Below are positions 12,326 to 19,406 of a stretch of DNA of 21,184 bases, piece by piece. The position numbers and the translations under genes are program-made. Source of the DNA: UQRS01 sp964481575 (lineage in GTDB: Bacteria > Bacillota > Clostridia > Oscillospirales > Acutalibacteraceae); assembly GCA_964481575.1 (NCBI GenBank), contig CAYZTR010000037.1, positions 1 to 21,184 on the forward strand, written 5' to 3'. Every line of letters starts with the position of its first letter. Position 1 is the stretch's first letter. The notes under the pieces are model-generated. The model made no database searches. It saw only the letters and a list, made by a program, of their open reading frames with translations, and was not told the origin of the DNA.

Positions 12326-13441
12326 TCAGGCGTTCAGGGCTGCGTGGCCGGCGGCGCTGGCATCCCGGATGGCCTGCATAAAGGCCTCCTCCGTAGGATT
12401 GCCGGGAACGTAGGTCCATTCCACTACCGAAGCCGCCTTTTTGGCAATGACCGGCAGATCCGCCTCGGTAATTCCCACCTCTTCCATAGTCACCGGCAGG
12501 CCGATGGACTTGTTAAAGGCCAAAATCCGATCCCGCTGGGCAATCTGGTTGTCATAAGTCAGCAGGCAAAGCACTCCAAAGGAGACAATTTCCCCGTGCA
12601 GGTGAGACTCACAGGCCGGCACCATAGAGGAACCATAGTAGACACAGTGGGCCAGGGAGCTGTTGTAGTAGTAGTTGTCCTTGGGGTCAGGCTGATTCTC
12701 ATGGGTGGCAAAGTTGGAGACAATACCGGTGGAGATGATAATATCCAGGGCCACCTGTTCCAGGGCAAAGGAGGGGGTGTCATTCCGGCAGTCCTCCAGC
12801 GCCTGTTTGCCGTATTCCACCAGAGGATCCGTGCAAACCTTGGCCACACAAGCACCCATCAGGGGTGTGTGATACATTTCCTTATCCCGGCAGGCAAACA
12901 GCACCTCGCACTCCTTGGACAACGCATCACCGATACCGGCCCAAAGCAGCTGCGCCGGAGATTCGGCAATAATCCGGGTGTTAATAAAGGTGTGATAGGC
13001 GGGAGCCTTCATGTAATAGTACTCCTTGAAGGTAGCGTCCGCATTGTAGATCACCGAAATAGCGGTGCAACCGGCACAGTTGGAGGCCAGGGTGGGGAAG
13101 GTAAAGTAAGGCTTATCCAGCATATCTCCCAGCGTCTTGACGGTATCCACCGCCCGGCCGCCGCCTACGCCGAACAGCATATCTGCCGCCTGCACAGCAG
13201 GGGTCGCTTTCAGCATCTCTACATTTTCGTACGAGGAGTCGCCGCCATACCAGATGAAATCGGTAATGGTAACGTCGGAACCGGCGATCCCGGCCAGCAG
13301 AGCGTCCTTGGCCTTGCTGATGGCGGTTTTACCCCCAATGACCACAGCAGTCTTGCCGTATTTCCGGGTCACATAGGGAATCTCTTTGTAACAATCTGCG
13401 CCCACACTGTAGCTGGGCAAAAAGGTGCTGTAACTGGACAT
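12326..13441 (-). CDS. Iron-containing alcohol dehydrogenase, glycerol-dehydrogenase-like
   Basis: An NAD(P)-dependent group III dehydrogenase of 371 residues. It shows the nucleotide-binding GVGGGRAVDTVK (GGG at 93-95), FPTLASNCAGCT, and the three metal ligands Asp172 (GIGDALSK), His265 (SLAHCVYYG) and His282 (HLHGEIVSFG), in the pattern of GldA. Length is normal. The substrate need not be glycerol. It is the second gene after the BASS transporter, with AGGAGGT before its ATG and 22 bases between genes, so both fall under the T-box leader. That context points to oxidation or reduction of a compound tied to amino-acid supply, for example a hydroxy/oxo acid pair, which is inference. Confidence 0.86.
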   Translation of the reverse strand: MSSYSTFLPSYSVGADCYKEIPYVTRKYGKTAVVIGGKTAISKAKDALLAGIAGSDVTITDFIWYGGDSSYENVEMLKATPAVQAADMLFGVGGGRAVDTVKTLGDMLDKPYFTFPTLASNCAGCTAISVIYNADATFKEYYYMKAPAYHTFINTRIIAESPAQLLWAGIGDALSKECEVLFACRDKEMYHTPLMGACVAKVCTDPLVEYGKQALEDCRNDTPSFALEQVALDIIISTGIVSNFATHENQPDPKDNYYYNSSLAHCVYYGSSMVPACESHLHGEIVSFGVLCLLTYDNQIAQRDRILAFNKSIGLPVTMEEVGITEADLPVIAKKAASVVEWTYVPGNPTEEAFMQAIRDASAAGHAALNA

Positions 13442-13463
13442 GAAAATTACCTCCTATATGTAT

Positions 13464-14558
13464 TTATGATGCAGAATTCTCTTGACCGGCAGTTTCCAGC
13501 CGATCTATTTTGGAAGCAAAATAGCTGGCCACAATGGGGCCTACAATCTGATGAATCACGGTGGCGAAAATGCAGGGCAGCACTGCCAACGGATACAGGG
13601 CGGCAAACAGACTGCTGGTCAGTGTCACCGACAGGCCGGAATTCTGAATTCCCACCTCAATGGACAGGGTGTTCACCTTTCTCTGGGGCAGCCGGGCCAG
13701 TTTGCTGGCCCAATAACCGCCGAACAGACCCAGCAAGTGGTGCAGCAGTACGGCTACCGCCACCAGAATCAGCATCCAGACGGTCACAGTAATATTGGGG
13801 TTGCGGTTCAGAATCGTGTCCCGGTTAGGCGCCACACACATGCCCACCACCATGACGATGGCCAAGGAGCTAGCCATCACCAGGAAGGGCTTGAATTTCT
13901 CAATGATCTTGTCCCCTACAATGGTATGTACCAACAGCCCCAGCAGAATGGGCACTAACACCACTTCCAGAATGTTGAAGAACATCAGCCAGAAATCCAC
14001 CGGTACTGTCTGTCCCACCAACAGCTTCACCATCAAAGGGGTCATCAGGGGAGACAGCAGGGTGGTGCACATGGTCACAGTCACCGACAGGGGCACGTCC
14101 CCCTTGGCCAGAAAGGTCAGCACATTGGAGGCGGTGCCGCCGGGGACAGATCCCAGAATTACCAGACCCAGCATCAGGGAAACGATGATGTTGGTATCCT
14201 GAATCAGCCCGGTCTTAAAGCAGAGCAACCCCACCAGAAAAGCACCCAGGGGCATGACGATGTACTGCCCCAAAATACCGCAAACCACATCCAGAGGCCG
14301 CTTAGCGATGAGAACAAAGTCCCGGCCCGACAGAGTGCATCCCATGCCGAACATGATGATGACCAGGAAGATGTTAACCATGGACATTTTCAAACTAACC
14401 TGGGAACCCAGGAAGGTGAAATTAGCCTTGGTCAGAACAGCGCAGCCAGCTAGTCTTTTCAGCCAGCCGGGGGTCACCAGCGCTACAGCCACAATCACGA
14501 TGGTCAGCAGCCACATGTACTTACTGCAAAAATTTGCAATTTTGGAAATTACTTTCAT
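13464..14558 (-). CDS. BASS family (bile acid:sodium symporter-like) transporter
   Basis: A membrane carrier of 364 residues with about ten hydrophobic segments. Family marks are FGMGCTLSGRDF, the crossover region SVPGGTASNVLTFLAKGDVPLSVT, and the second crossover EVGIQNSGLSVTL. BASS proteins move organic anions with sodium: bile acids in animals, pyruvate or 2-oxo acids in plastids, and ketopantoate in the bacterial PanS. The ATG at 14558 follows AGGAGAGGAGAAGG; the frame extends 30 codons further but would run into the leader terminator. The start lies 30 bases after a T-box terminator, so expression should rise when a particular tRNA is uncharged. A role in importing an amino-acid precursor is therefore likely but not shown. 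Confidence 0.88.
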   Translation of the reverse strand: MKVISKIANFCSKYMWLLTIVIVAVALVTPGWLKRLAGCAVLTKANFTFLGSQVSLKMSMVNIFLVIIMFGMGCTLSGRDFVLIAKRPLDVVCGILGQYIVMPLGAFLVGLLCFKTGLIQDTNIIVSLMLGLVILGSVPGGTASNVLTFLAKGDVPLSVTVTMCTTLLSPLMTPLMVKLLVGQTVPVDFWLMFFNILEVVLVPILLGLLVHTIVGDKIIEKFKPFLVMASSLAIVMVVGMCVAPNRDTILNRNPNITVTVWMLILVAVAVLLHHLLGLFGGYWASKLARLPQRKVNTLSIEVGIQNSGLSVTLTSSLFAALYPLAVLPCIFATVIHQIVGPIVASYFASKIDRLETAGQENSAS

Positions 14559-14587
14559 ATTCCTTCTCCTCTCCTGCAAACGGAAAT

Positions 14588-14626
14588 ATAAAAAAGCCCG
14601 TCTCAAAGAACACTTTGAGACGGGCT
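14588..14626 (-). terminator. T-box-controlled terminator
   Basis: A 14-bp perfect stem (AGCCCGTCTCAAAG with its complement) and a 4-base loop, followed on the minus strand by a T run, 30 bases before the transporter start. Confidence 0.93.
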
Positions 14627-14876
14627 GATCGACAGTCCGCGGTACCACTCAAATTATGCTTCCGTAAGAAGCATCCCTCACCGGATTCCAACAAATCCTG
14701 AACACTAACGCAGTTCCTGCGGGTGACACTACTATTGCACAGCAAATTCGCACCACCGGCTCGGAAGGGATGGGCATTTAGGCACCTTGCAACACCGGTT
14801 TTCAGCAACCGCCGGCTCTCTGGAGAAGCAGAATACCTCGCCGCCTTCGTCACAGCTTTTCTATTCCATTGTACGC
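14588..14876 (-). promoter_or_regulatory. T-box leader (tRNA-sensing riboswitch)
   Basis: From a promoter ending near 14882, the minus strand encodes Stem I with a K-turn-like GTGACGA (about 14853-14847), AGAGAG (14821-14816), and its 3' strand near 14765. The T-box antiterminator sequence GAGTGGTACCGCGG (14650-14637) and a 14-bp terminator stem (14626-14613 with 14608-14595) followed by T residues complete it. The UGGU bulge predicts a tRNA with discriminator A73. In the specifier region (14776-14768) CCC followed by A (Pro) and AUC (Ile) are both possible. UGC (Cys) and CAU (His) are disfavoured, because those tRNAs normally carry U73 and C73. It controls the BASS transporter and dehydrogenase. 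Confidence 0.92.
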
Positions 14877-14881
14877 ATATA

Positions 14882-14910
14882 AATATAGCCCCTTTTTCCC
14901 GGTTTGTCAA
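14882..14910 (-). promoter_or_regulatory. Promoter of the T-box/BASS operon
   Basis: On the minus strand, TTGACA (14910-14905), a 17-base spacer and TATATT (14887-14882). Confidence 0.9.
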
Positions 14911-14994
14911 GAGAATTCGGAAAGAATTTTCGACTTTTTATGACCCCGGTATCACAGTCTGCCACCTTGTTGGGAGAGACGCGTGTCAATGGCG

Positions 14995-15837
14995 TTAGTC
15001 ATCGTCGTTATCCTCATCCTCTTCCCGGTCGGCTTCCCTGCAGCCACAGCCCTCTGCTCCTTCGGCACGGGAGGGGAAGAAATCGGCCAAGGGAAACTGG
15101 ATTCTAGAAAACAGATCGCAGGGAGAGTCAGAGGCATCCGAACACTGCTTTTCCGGAACACAGAAGTCATAAACCGGAATCAGCATCTGCACATTGCGAA
15201 TCAGCTGCACAATGCTAAACAATCCCAGCGTCACCAGAACCGACTGGCCGTCACTGTCACAGTCGGTGACGATTTCCTTTCCGACCTCGCAGCAAACGGT
15301 GCCGGGCAGATTGGCCAAACAGCAGCTGCAATTACAGCTGGGAACCAGCTTTGCCGACAGAGGAATGGGATCCACACAGGACACCACACACTTGGGCAGA
15401 TTGGTGGTGGGGCGGGTCTGATGATCCAGATCGTTGCTCCGGACAAATTCATTGGAAAACACCTTGACCGAGCCCTCGCTGCCGTATAGAATCACCTTTT
15501 TGTCAAAGGAACAGACCCCGCGTACCGGCACCGGCTTGGAATGGGGCGCCACAAAGGCGTCCAGCTTTACCACAAAGAAGAAAGTGAGATCACAGGCAAA
15601 AAAGCCGCGATTCAGATGTACAGGTTCCACGTCCACCGTTACGTCCACAACCCTGGCGGTGCGGATTTTGACATTGACGGCTTTCTGGATGACCTCATTG
15701 TCCCGGGGATTGAAAAACAGACGCAAATCGGTGACGCAGTCCCGGTCGCAGCAGGAATCGTAGACCCGGCCGGCATCAATGCAGCATGCTTCCCGGAAAT
15801 TGCCATCGGGCGGGCAATTATTTTTGGTTTCGGGCAT
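14995..15837 (-). CDS. Uncharacterised Cys-rich clostridial protein
   Basis: A 280-residue protein of a type I associate with Clostridia but cannot tie to a function. Cysteines cluster near the N-terminus (EACCIDAGRVYDSCCDRDC) and in the middle (CNCSCC). Characteristic stretches are VILYGSEGSVKVFSNEF, VNVKIRTARVVDVTVDVEPV and GLFSIVQLIRNVQMLIPVYDFCVP. The C-terminus is strongly acidic (EEDEDNDDD). There is no signal peptide or membrane segment. The Cys-pair-rich, beta-strand-rich composition would suit a cross-linked structural protein such as a spore-coat component, but that is a guess. AGGAGG before the ATG at 15837 sets the start. It is probably monocistronic; the promoter is not obvious. 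Confidence 0.75.
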   Translation of the reverse strand: MPETKNNCPPDGNFREACCIDAGRVYDSCCDRDCVTDLRLFFNPRDNEVIQKAVNVKIRTARVVDVTVDVEPVHLNRGFFACDLTFFFVVKLDAFVAPHSKPVPVRGVCSFDKKVILYGSEGSVKVFSNEFVRSNDLDHQTRPTTNLPKCVVSCVDPIPLSAKLVPSCNCSCCLANLPGTVCCEVGKEIVTDCDSDGQSVLVTLGLFSIVQLIRNVQMLIPVYDFCVPEKQCSDASDSPCDLFSRIQFPLADFFPSRAEGAEGCGCREADREEDEDNDDD

Positions 15838-15910
15838 AAAACATCCTCCTAAACGTATCAATATGGGTTTTCCCCACTAACAGTCTATGCCCTTGCCCGA
15901 ATTTTGCGCC

Positions 15911-15957
15911 AAAAAAGCCGCCACCTCCTGCAAAATTTGCAGGAATGTGCGGCTTTT
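15911..15957 (-). terminator. Terminator after the chromate-transporter operon
   Basis: On the minus strand, AAAGCCGC pairs with GCGGCTTT, with an inner CCTGC/GCAGG hairpin, ending in TTTTTT. It lies about 135 bases beyond the last chromate-transporter gene; nothing gene-like was seen between. Confidence 0.75.
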
Positions 15958-16091
15958 GCAGGCCCCTTTGGATCCGTAACACCCCAAATCTTGAATTGGA
16001 TTGGCGCACAATTGAATGAGTGTGCTGATAGGCAGGGGTTCCGTCTCTGCACATCAGGGATCGCTTCGGACAATATTGTTTTGTCCGGCTC

Positions 16092-16697
16092 TCACGCACC
16101 GAAATGGAATAGAATCCCCACTACGGCAGACGCCGCCAGAAATACAATGGGGTGAATTTTTTTGAAAAAGCGCTGGGCTACATAGAGAACAACCCCCAAC
16201 AGCAGGGCCTTCCAGACAAACAGCCCGCCCAGCCATTGCAGCCAGGCACCGGCATTCTCCAGACCGCCGGGCGCTGCCCAGTTGACCAGGGTAATTTTTG
16301 CCACGCTGACTCCGGCGGAAACCACCAGGGCAATCGAGGCCGGCCGCAATCCCAGAAAAGCATCCTGCACCAGTTTGTTGCCTTGGAACTTATCCAGCAC
16401 CCGGGCAATTACAAGAATAATGATAATGGAAGGAGTAATCAGCCCCAGTGTAGCGCAGATACCGCCCAATACACCGGTGGTGATATAGCCGGCGTAGGTG
16501 GCCATGTTAATGCCAATGGCGCCGGGGGTCGATTCGGCAATGGCCACCATGTTGGCCACATCGGCAGCCGTATACCAGCCGGTGGTATTGGCAATGTTAT
16601 ATAGGAAGGGAAGAGTCGCCAGGCCGCCTCCCACAGAAAACAGCCCAACCAGGAAAAACTCATAACAAACCCGAAGGAGCAGCAACCAAAAGCTCAT
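16092..16697 (-). CDS. Chromate transporter family protein, second subunit
   Basis: A short-chain (half-size) CHR family membrane protein of 201 residues: FFLVGLFSVGGGLATLPFLYNIA, AIAESTPGAIGINMATYAG, then several hydrophobic helices. Two different half-size proteins normally act as a pair equivalent to one full ChrA. True substrate is uncertain; chromate efflux is shown for some members only. The ATG at 16697 overlaps the upstream partner's TGA (ATGA), so the pair is translationally coupled. Confidence 0.9.
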   Translation of the reverse strand: MSFWLLLLRVCYEFFLVGLFSVGGGLATLPFLYNIANTTGWYTAADVANMVAIAESTPGAIGINMATYAGYITTGVLGGICATLGLITPSIIIILVIARVLDKFQGNKLVQDAFLGLRPASIALVVSAGVSVAKITLVNWAAPGGLENAGAWLQWLGGLFVWKALLLGVVLYVAQRFFKKIHPIVFLAASAVVGILFHFGA

Positions 16698-17290
16698 GAC
16701 TTTTTCTCCCCCTTCCATCTGCCCAGCAGAATTCCTGCAAAAGCCGCCAAAACAACCAAAATGGCCGGAGAAACAGAAACCGGCAGCAAATCGGCAAAGA
16801 CCGACAGGAGAAATACACCCAGAAAAATCAGAAAGGTGGGCAGATTAAAAATTGACTTTTTCCAGAGCCGCTGAGCTGCATTGACAATCAGAACACAAAC
16901 CGCCACACGGACGCCGGCAAAGGCATCCTTGACAATTTGGTATTCCGCAAAATTCTGTAAGAAAGCGGCAATGATAATCAATAGAAGAATGGGGATCGAA
17001 GCAAAGCCCACCGTGGCCAGAATGCCGCCCAACACGCCCTTGCGTTTGTTTCCCACGAAGGTGGAAACATTGACAGCAATAATCCCCGGCGTACATTGCC
17101 CGATGGCAAAGTAATCCATCAATTCTTCATCCGTACACCAGCCCCGGTTCTCCACCAACTCCCGCTGGAGGATCGGCAGCATGGCATACCCGCCGCCAAA
17201 CGTGACGCTCCCAATTTTGGCAAACAGCAGGAACAGTGAAACATAGTCTTTGAGATGCGCGTTCCAAAAAGTCTTGATTCGATCCGACAT
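16694..17290 (-). CDS. Chromate transporter family protein, first subunit
   Basis: A half-size CHR transporter of 198 residues with FAKIGSVTFGGGYAMLPILQRELVE, ELMDYFAIGQCTPGIIAVNVSTFVG and a C-terminal set of hydrophobic helices. The N-terminal 15 residues are charged and cytoplasmic. I chose ATG 17290, which follows AGGGAAA and gives the family's normal N-terminus, over the open frame reaching 17443. It forms an operon with the second subunit through a 4-base overlap. A probable promoter lies at 17348-17376. Confidence 0.9.
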   Translation of the reverse strand: MSDRIKTFWNAHLKDYVSLFLLFAKIGSVTFGGGYAMLPILQRELVENRGWCTDEELMDYFAIGQCTPGIIAVNVSTFVGNKRKGVLGGILATVGFASIPILLLIIIAAFLQNFAEYQIVKDAFAGVRVAVCVLIVNAAQRLWKKSIFNLPTFLIFLGVFLLSVFADLLPVSVSPAILVVLAAFAGILLGRWKGEKKS

Positions 17291-17347
17291 TTTGCTTTCC
17301 CTCTTTCTTCCCATTGGAATAAATATTATTATCCTCACTGAATCAGT

Positions 17348-17376
17348 ATTGTACCACGCCTGCCGCAATTTTTCCA
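17348..17376 (-). promoter_or_regulatory. Probable promoter of the chromate-transporter operon
   Basis: On the minus strand, TGGAAA (17376-17371), a 17-base spacer and TACAAT (17353-17348). Two direct copies of TTGCGGCA-GG-GTGG cover the upstream half and could be a regulator site. Confidence 0.5.
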
Positions 17377-17474
17377 CCCTTGCCGCAAAATTTCTCCGGT
17401 TCATCTTCTTATATTTGGAAAATGGCCTTCCGCTCCCCTGCAAAACACCCTTAACGTGATACTGTATCTTTTGT

Positions 17475-17503
17475 TTGACAAACGCGTCCGAATACAGTAT
17501 AAT
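17475..17503 (+). promoter_or_regulatory. Perfect consensus promoter of the tRNA-Pro region
   Basis: TTGACA, a 17-base spacer and TATAAT: a full match to the sigma-A consensus. It points to the truncated tRNA-like stretch and, 250 bases further, tRNA-Pro. Confidence 0.93.
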
Positions 17504-17519
17504 ATATTATATATTATCA

Positions 17520-17562
17520 GATGTCGCCCAGTTGGTAGGGTGCTTGGTTGGGAAGCGTGGCC
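17520..17562 (+). pseudogene. Truncated tRNA-like sequence
   Basis: ATGTCGCCCAGTTGGTAGGG followed by TGCTTGGTTGGGAAGC resembles the D-arm and anticodon arm of a tRNA of the Pro/Gln type (GCCC...GGGT D-stem, AGTTGGTAG D-loop). It lacks a canonical anticodon loop (no U33) and any T-arm or acceptor. GC-rich sequence with short palindromes follows up to 17754, and I see no gene there. It is probably a decayed tRNA left behind the strong promoter. Confidence 0.45.
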
Positions 17563-17754
17563 GGGCGGGGAGCCCCCGCGGGCAAAACGGCGCTCCGCGC
17601 CAAAAGCAAAGCCCGCCAAAAGCCTTGTTTTTCGGGCGTTTTCGCAAATCTTCAGCATTTTACAAAAAACGCAAAACCGCGTGGAACGCGTGGAATTTGA
17701 GCTTTACCACAGTTTGTCCCACTTCCACGCAGAAAACTGAAAATGAATTAAAAT

Positions 17755-17830
17755 CCGGGTGTGGCGCAGCTGGTAGCGCGGGTGGTTTGGGACCATCAGG
17801 CCGCAGGTTCGATCCCTGTCACTCGGACCA
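17755..17830 (+). tRNA. tRNA-Pro (TGG)
   Basis: Complete cloverleaf: acceptor CCGGGTG with CACTCGG (one G-U), D-arm GCGC-AGCTGGTA-GCGC, anticodon stem GGTGG/CCATC with loop TTTGGGA (anticodon TGG), T-arm GCAGG-TTCGATC-CCTGT, discriminator A, encoded CCA. Confidence 0.95.
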
Positions 17831-17832
17831 CT

Positions 17833-17866
17833 GCGAGTGTTTATCTCGGACGAGATAAACACTCGC
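17833..17866. repeat. Perfect 15-bp inverted repeat next to tRNA-Pro
   Basis: GCGAGTGTTTATCTC, loop GGAC, then its exact complement, starting 3 bases after the tRNA CCA end. No T run follows, so it is a poor terminator. Its outer CGAGTG could also pair with the tRNA acceptor 3' strand. Confidence 0.8.
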
Positions 17867-18110
17867 GTTACTTTACTTCTTATTTCTTTTGTGGTGCTGA
17901 ATTTTGAAAACCTTGACTCTGCTGAAGTATTTTCCCTCTGTTTCAGCTTGCTGGAACTCGTAATTTCGATTATCGGACTTACAAGAGGCGTTGATATGGT
18001 AAGTATAAGTATTGTGGTGGGACTCGGTTGTTATGGGGGAATACCAAACAATAGAGCCGTGGCAAGTAAACCGGAAGCTATACCAATAAAAGAATTCGAA
18101 GATAAACCGA
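17867..18110. other. AT-rich stretch without a supported gene
   Basis: Open frames exist on both strands but have no ribosome binding site and run into the tRNA fragment. The only structure is a loose stem (CTCGGTTGT with ACAATAGAG, about 18023-18055). Confidence 0.4.
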
Positions 18111-18137
18111 GCGGGTTCGATTCCCGCACCTCCACCA
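18111..18137 (+). pseudogene. tRNA 3'-end fragment, likely attachment site
   Basis: A perfect T-arm (GCGGG-TTCGATT-CCCGC) is followed by ACCTCC, A and CCA, the ending typical of tRNAs with a GGAGGTG/GGGGGTG 5' strand such as tRNA-Ala. I find no matching 5' half upstream. A bare tRNA 3' end near a tyrosine integrase is the usual scar of integration. Confidence 0.65.
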
Positions 18138-18139
18138 AT

Positions 18140-18194
18140 TTGCGGCTTCGTCCGCATACGAAAGCCGCAAGGTAGGGATACTTTGCGGCTTTTT
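18140..18194 (+). promoter_or_regulatory. Three-segment attenuator-like structure
   Basis: Segment 1 TTGCGGCTT (18140-18148), segment 2 AAAGCCGCAA (18161-18170) and segment 3 TTGCGGCTTT (18183-18192) plus T residues. Segments 1 and 2 can pair, or 2 and 3 can form a terminator. The two pairings exclude each other. It lies just before the orphan gene at 18221. Confidence 0.6.
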
Positions 18195-18220
18195 CAATAT
18201 AAAAAAGGATGGGATTAAGA

Positions 18221-19258
18221 ATGGCTAATTCGATAAAAGATGAAATAATTGATAGAGTTGTAGATTATTTATTGGATTTATTAGCTGATACTTCAAAGGA
18301 AGAAGTAAAGAATCTGTTGGATAGAAATAAACAGCAAAGAATATTGTACAAGGTAATCAACAGTTTTGCCAACAGTGTATATTTTAACAACGAATTTAAG
18401 AACATTACATATAGAGACAACAAAGATGCAGTTTTATCTATTCCAGACGATGATATTAATGCTTCGAAAACCATTGAACAAATTACTAGTTCTATTTCAG
18501 CAGTTATAGAAGAATGTTTCCTGACAGAAGATAAAAGCATGCTAAATACCATCGCGTACCATGTAGCAAACATATATATACAGCGAGCAAAAATGACCAT
18601 TCAAGTATATGATATTATAGAAACACAGCGAGAGGGATTTGATGCGATATCAGGTAATATATCTGAATTAAAAAATATCGTTTTATCCAATCATCGTTAT
18701 GAATTGCAATTAAGACAAGAAAAAGAGTATCTATTAAAAAAAGAACTTACAAATGAAGTATCAAATATTATTAGCGAGATAATGAACCATTATCTTTACT
18801 TCGTGCTAAAAAAATCTCCTACATTTTCAGGTGAAAAAATGGGTCATTTAGGAGTCGCAATGGCTGAAAAAATAGAAGACACAATAAATCATATTAGTGA
18901 TTTTGTAAATGATGATTTTTGTCTCGTTCCAATTTGTGTAAGCAAAGCCAATGGATTAGAATTCAAATCAGAAGAGATTAATTATTTCGTATACTCAGAA
19001 TGCTATTTTAGAAATTTGATATTAAAAAATACTGATAAACTTTTAAAATATAAAGATATAATTGATGTAGAGAATTATGTCTTAATATTGAGGTTAAGGA
19101 ATAAAATTCAAGGTGTCCTTTTTCCACCGTTATTAGAAATGGGACAAACTAATATTGTGAAATGCAACAATTATTCTATCGATGTAAGTTTTTTCAGAAA
19201 AGAAATCTCGGAAATCGGTAAACTTATTGTATTGTTACATAATATAATGCTTTCGTAA
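18221..19258 (+). CDS. AT-rich orphan protein, mostly helical
   Basis: I do not recognise this 345-residue protein. It has no signal peptide and no membrane segment. The first 120 residues are helical and charged (DEIIDRVVDYLLDLLADTSKEEVKNLL, then VINSFANSVYFNNEF and an IPDDDINAS step). The middle (about 140-190) looks like a coiled coil rich in Glu, Lys and Leu, and the C-terminus is mixed strands and helices. The N-terminal pattern reminds me of modules found in front of defence or NTPase proteins, but no catalytic motif is visible. ATG 18221 is preferred over 18209 because AAGGATGGG then sits about 9 bases upstream. Strong AT bias and position between a tRNA scar and an integrase mark it as mobile-element cargo. 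Confidence 0.7.
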   Translation: MANSIKDEIIDRVVDYLLDLLADTSKEEVKNLLDRNKQQRILYKVINSFANSVYFNNEFKNITYRDNKDAVLSIPDDDINASKTIEQITSSISAVIEECFLTEDKSMLNTIAYHVANIYIQRAKMTIQVYDIIETQREGFDAISGNISELKNIVLSNHRYELQLRQEKEYLLKKELTNEVSNIISEIMNHYLYFVLKKSPTFSGEKMGHLGVAMAEKIEDTINHISDFVNDDFCLVPICVSKANGLEFKSEEINYFVYSECYFRNLILKNTDKLLKYKDIIDVENYVLILRLRNKIQGVLFPPLLEMGQTNIVKCNNYSIDVSFFRKEISEIGKLIVLLHNIMLS

Positions 19259-19378
19259 TTTGTTATGCGAGTCTTCTAATTACTATATCAAAACTTCCTA
19301 CATCATGGCGTAAATATTGCTTTTTATGCATTCATTATTTAATAAACCGTATTCTTTGTTTACTGCAAACCAATTTTT

Positions 19379-19406
19379 GAGGGTGCCTTACTCGGCACCC
19401 TCTTTT
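19379..19406 (+). terminator. Terminator of the orphan gene, across the integrase stop codon
   Basis: GAGGGTGCC, loop TTACTC, GGCACCCTC, then TTTT on the plus strand. The loop holds the integrase stop codon on the other strand, so the two convergent genes share this hairpin. Confidence 0.7.

Noticed and set aside
12047..13792. A 581-codon open frame on the plus strand
   Set aside because: It is antisense to DUF5662, the dehydrogenase and the transporter, which have ribosome binding sites, promoters and clear family motifs. The plus-strand frame has none of these.
18023..18137. tmRNA or an intron-split tRNA ending at 18137
   Set aside because: No tmRNA-like 5' end, tag frame or matching 5' acceptor strand could be found upstream.
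17837..18175. Plus-strand 112-codon frame
   Set aside because: It starts inside the 15-bp palindrome and reads through the tRNA 3' fragment and the attenuator-like hairpin; no ribosome binding site.
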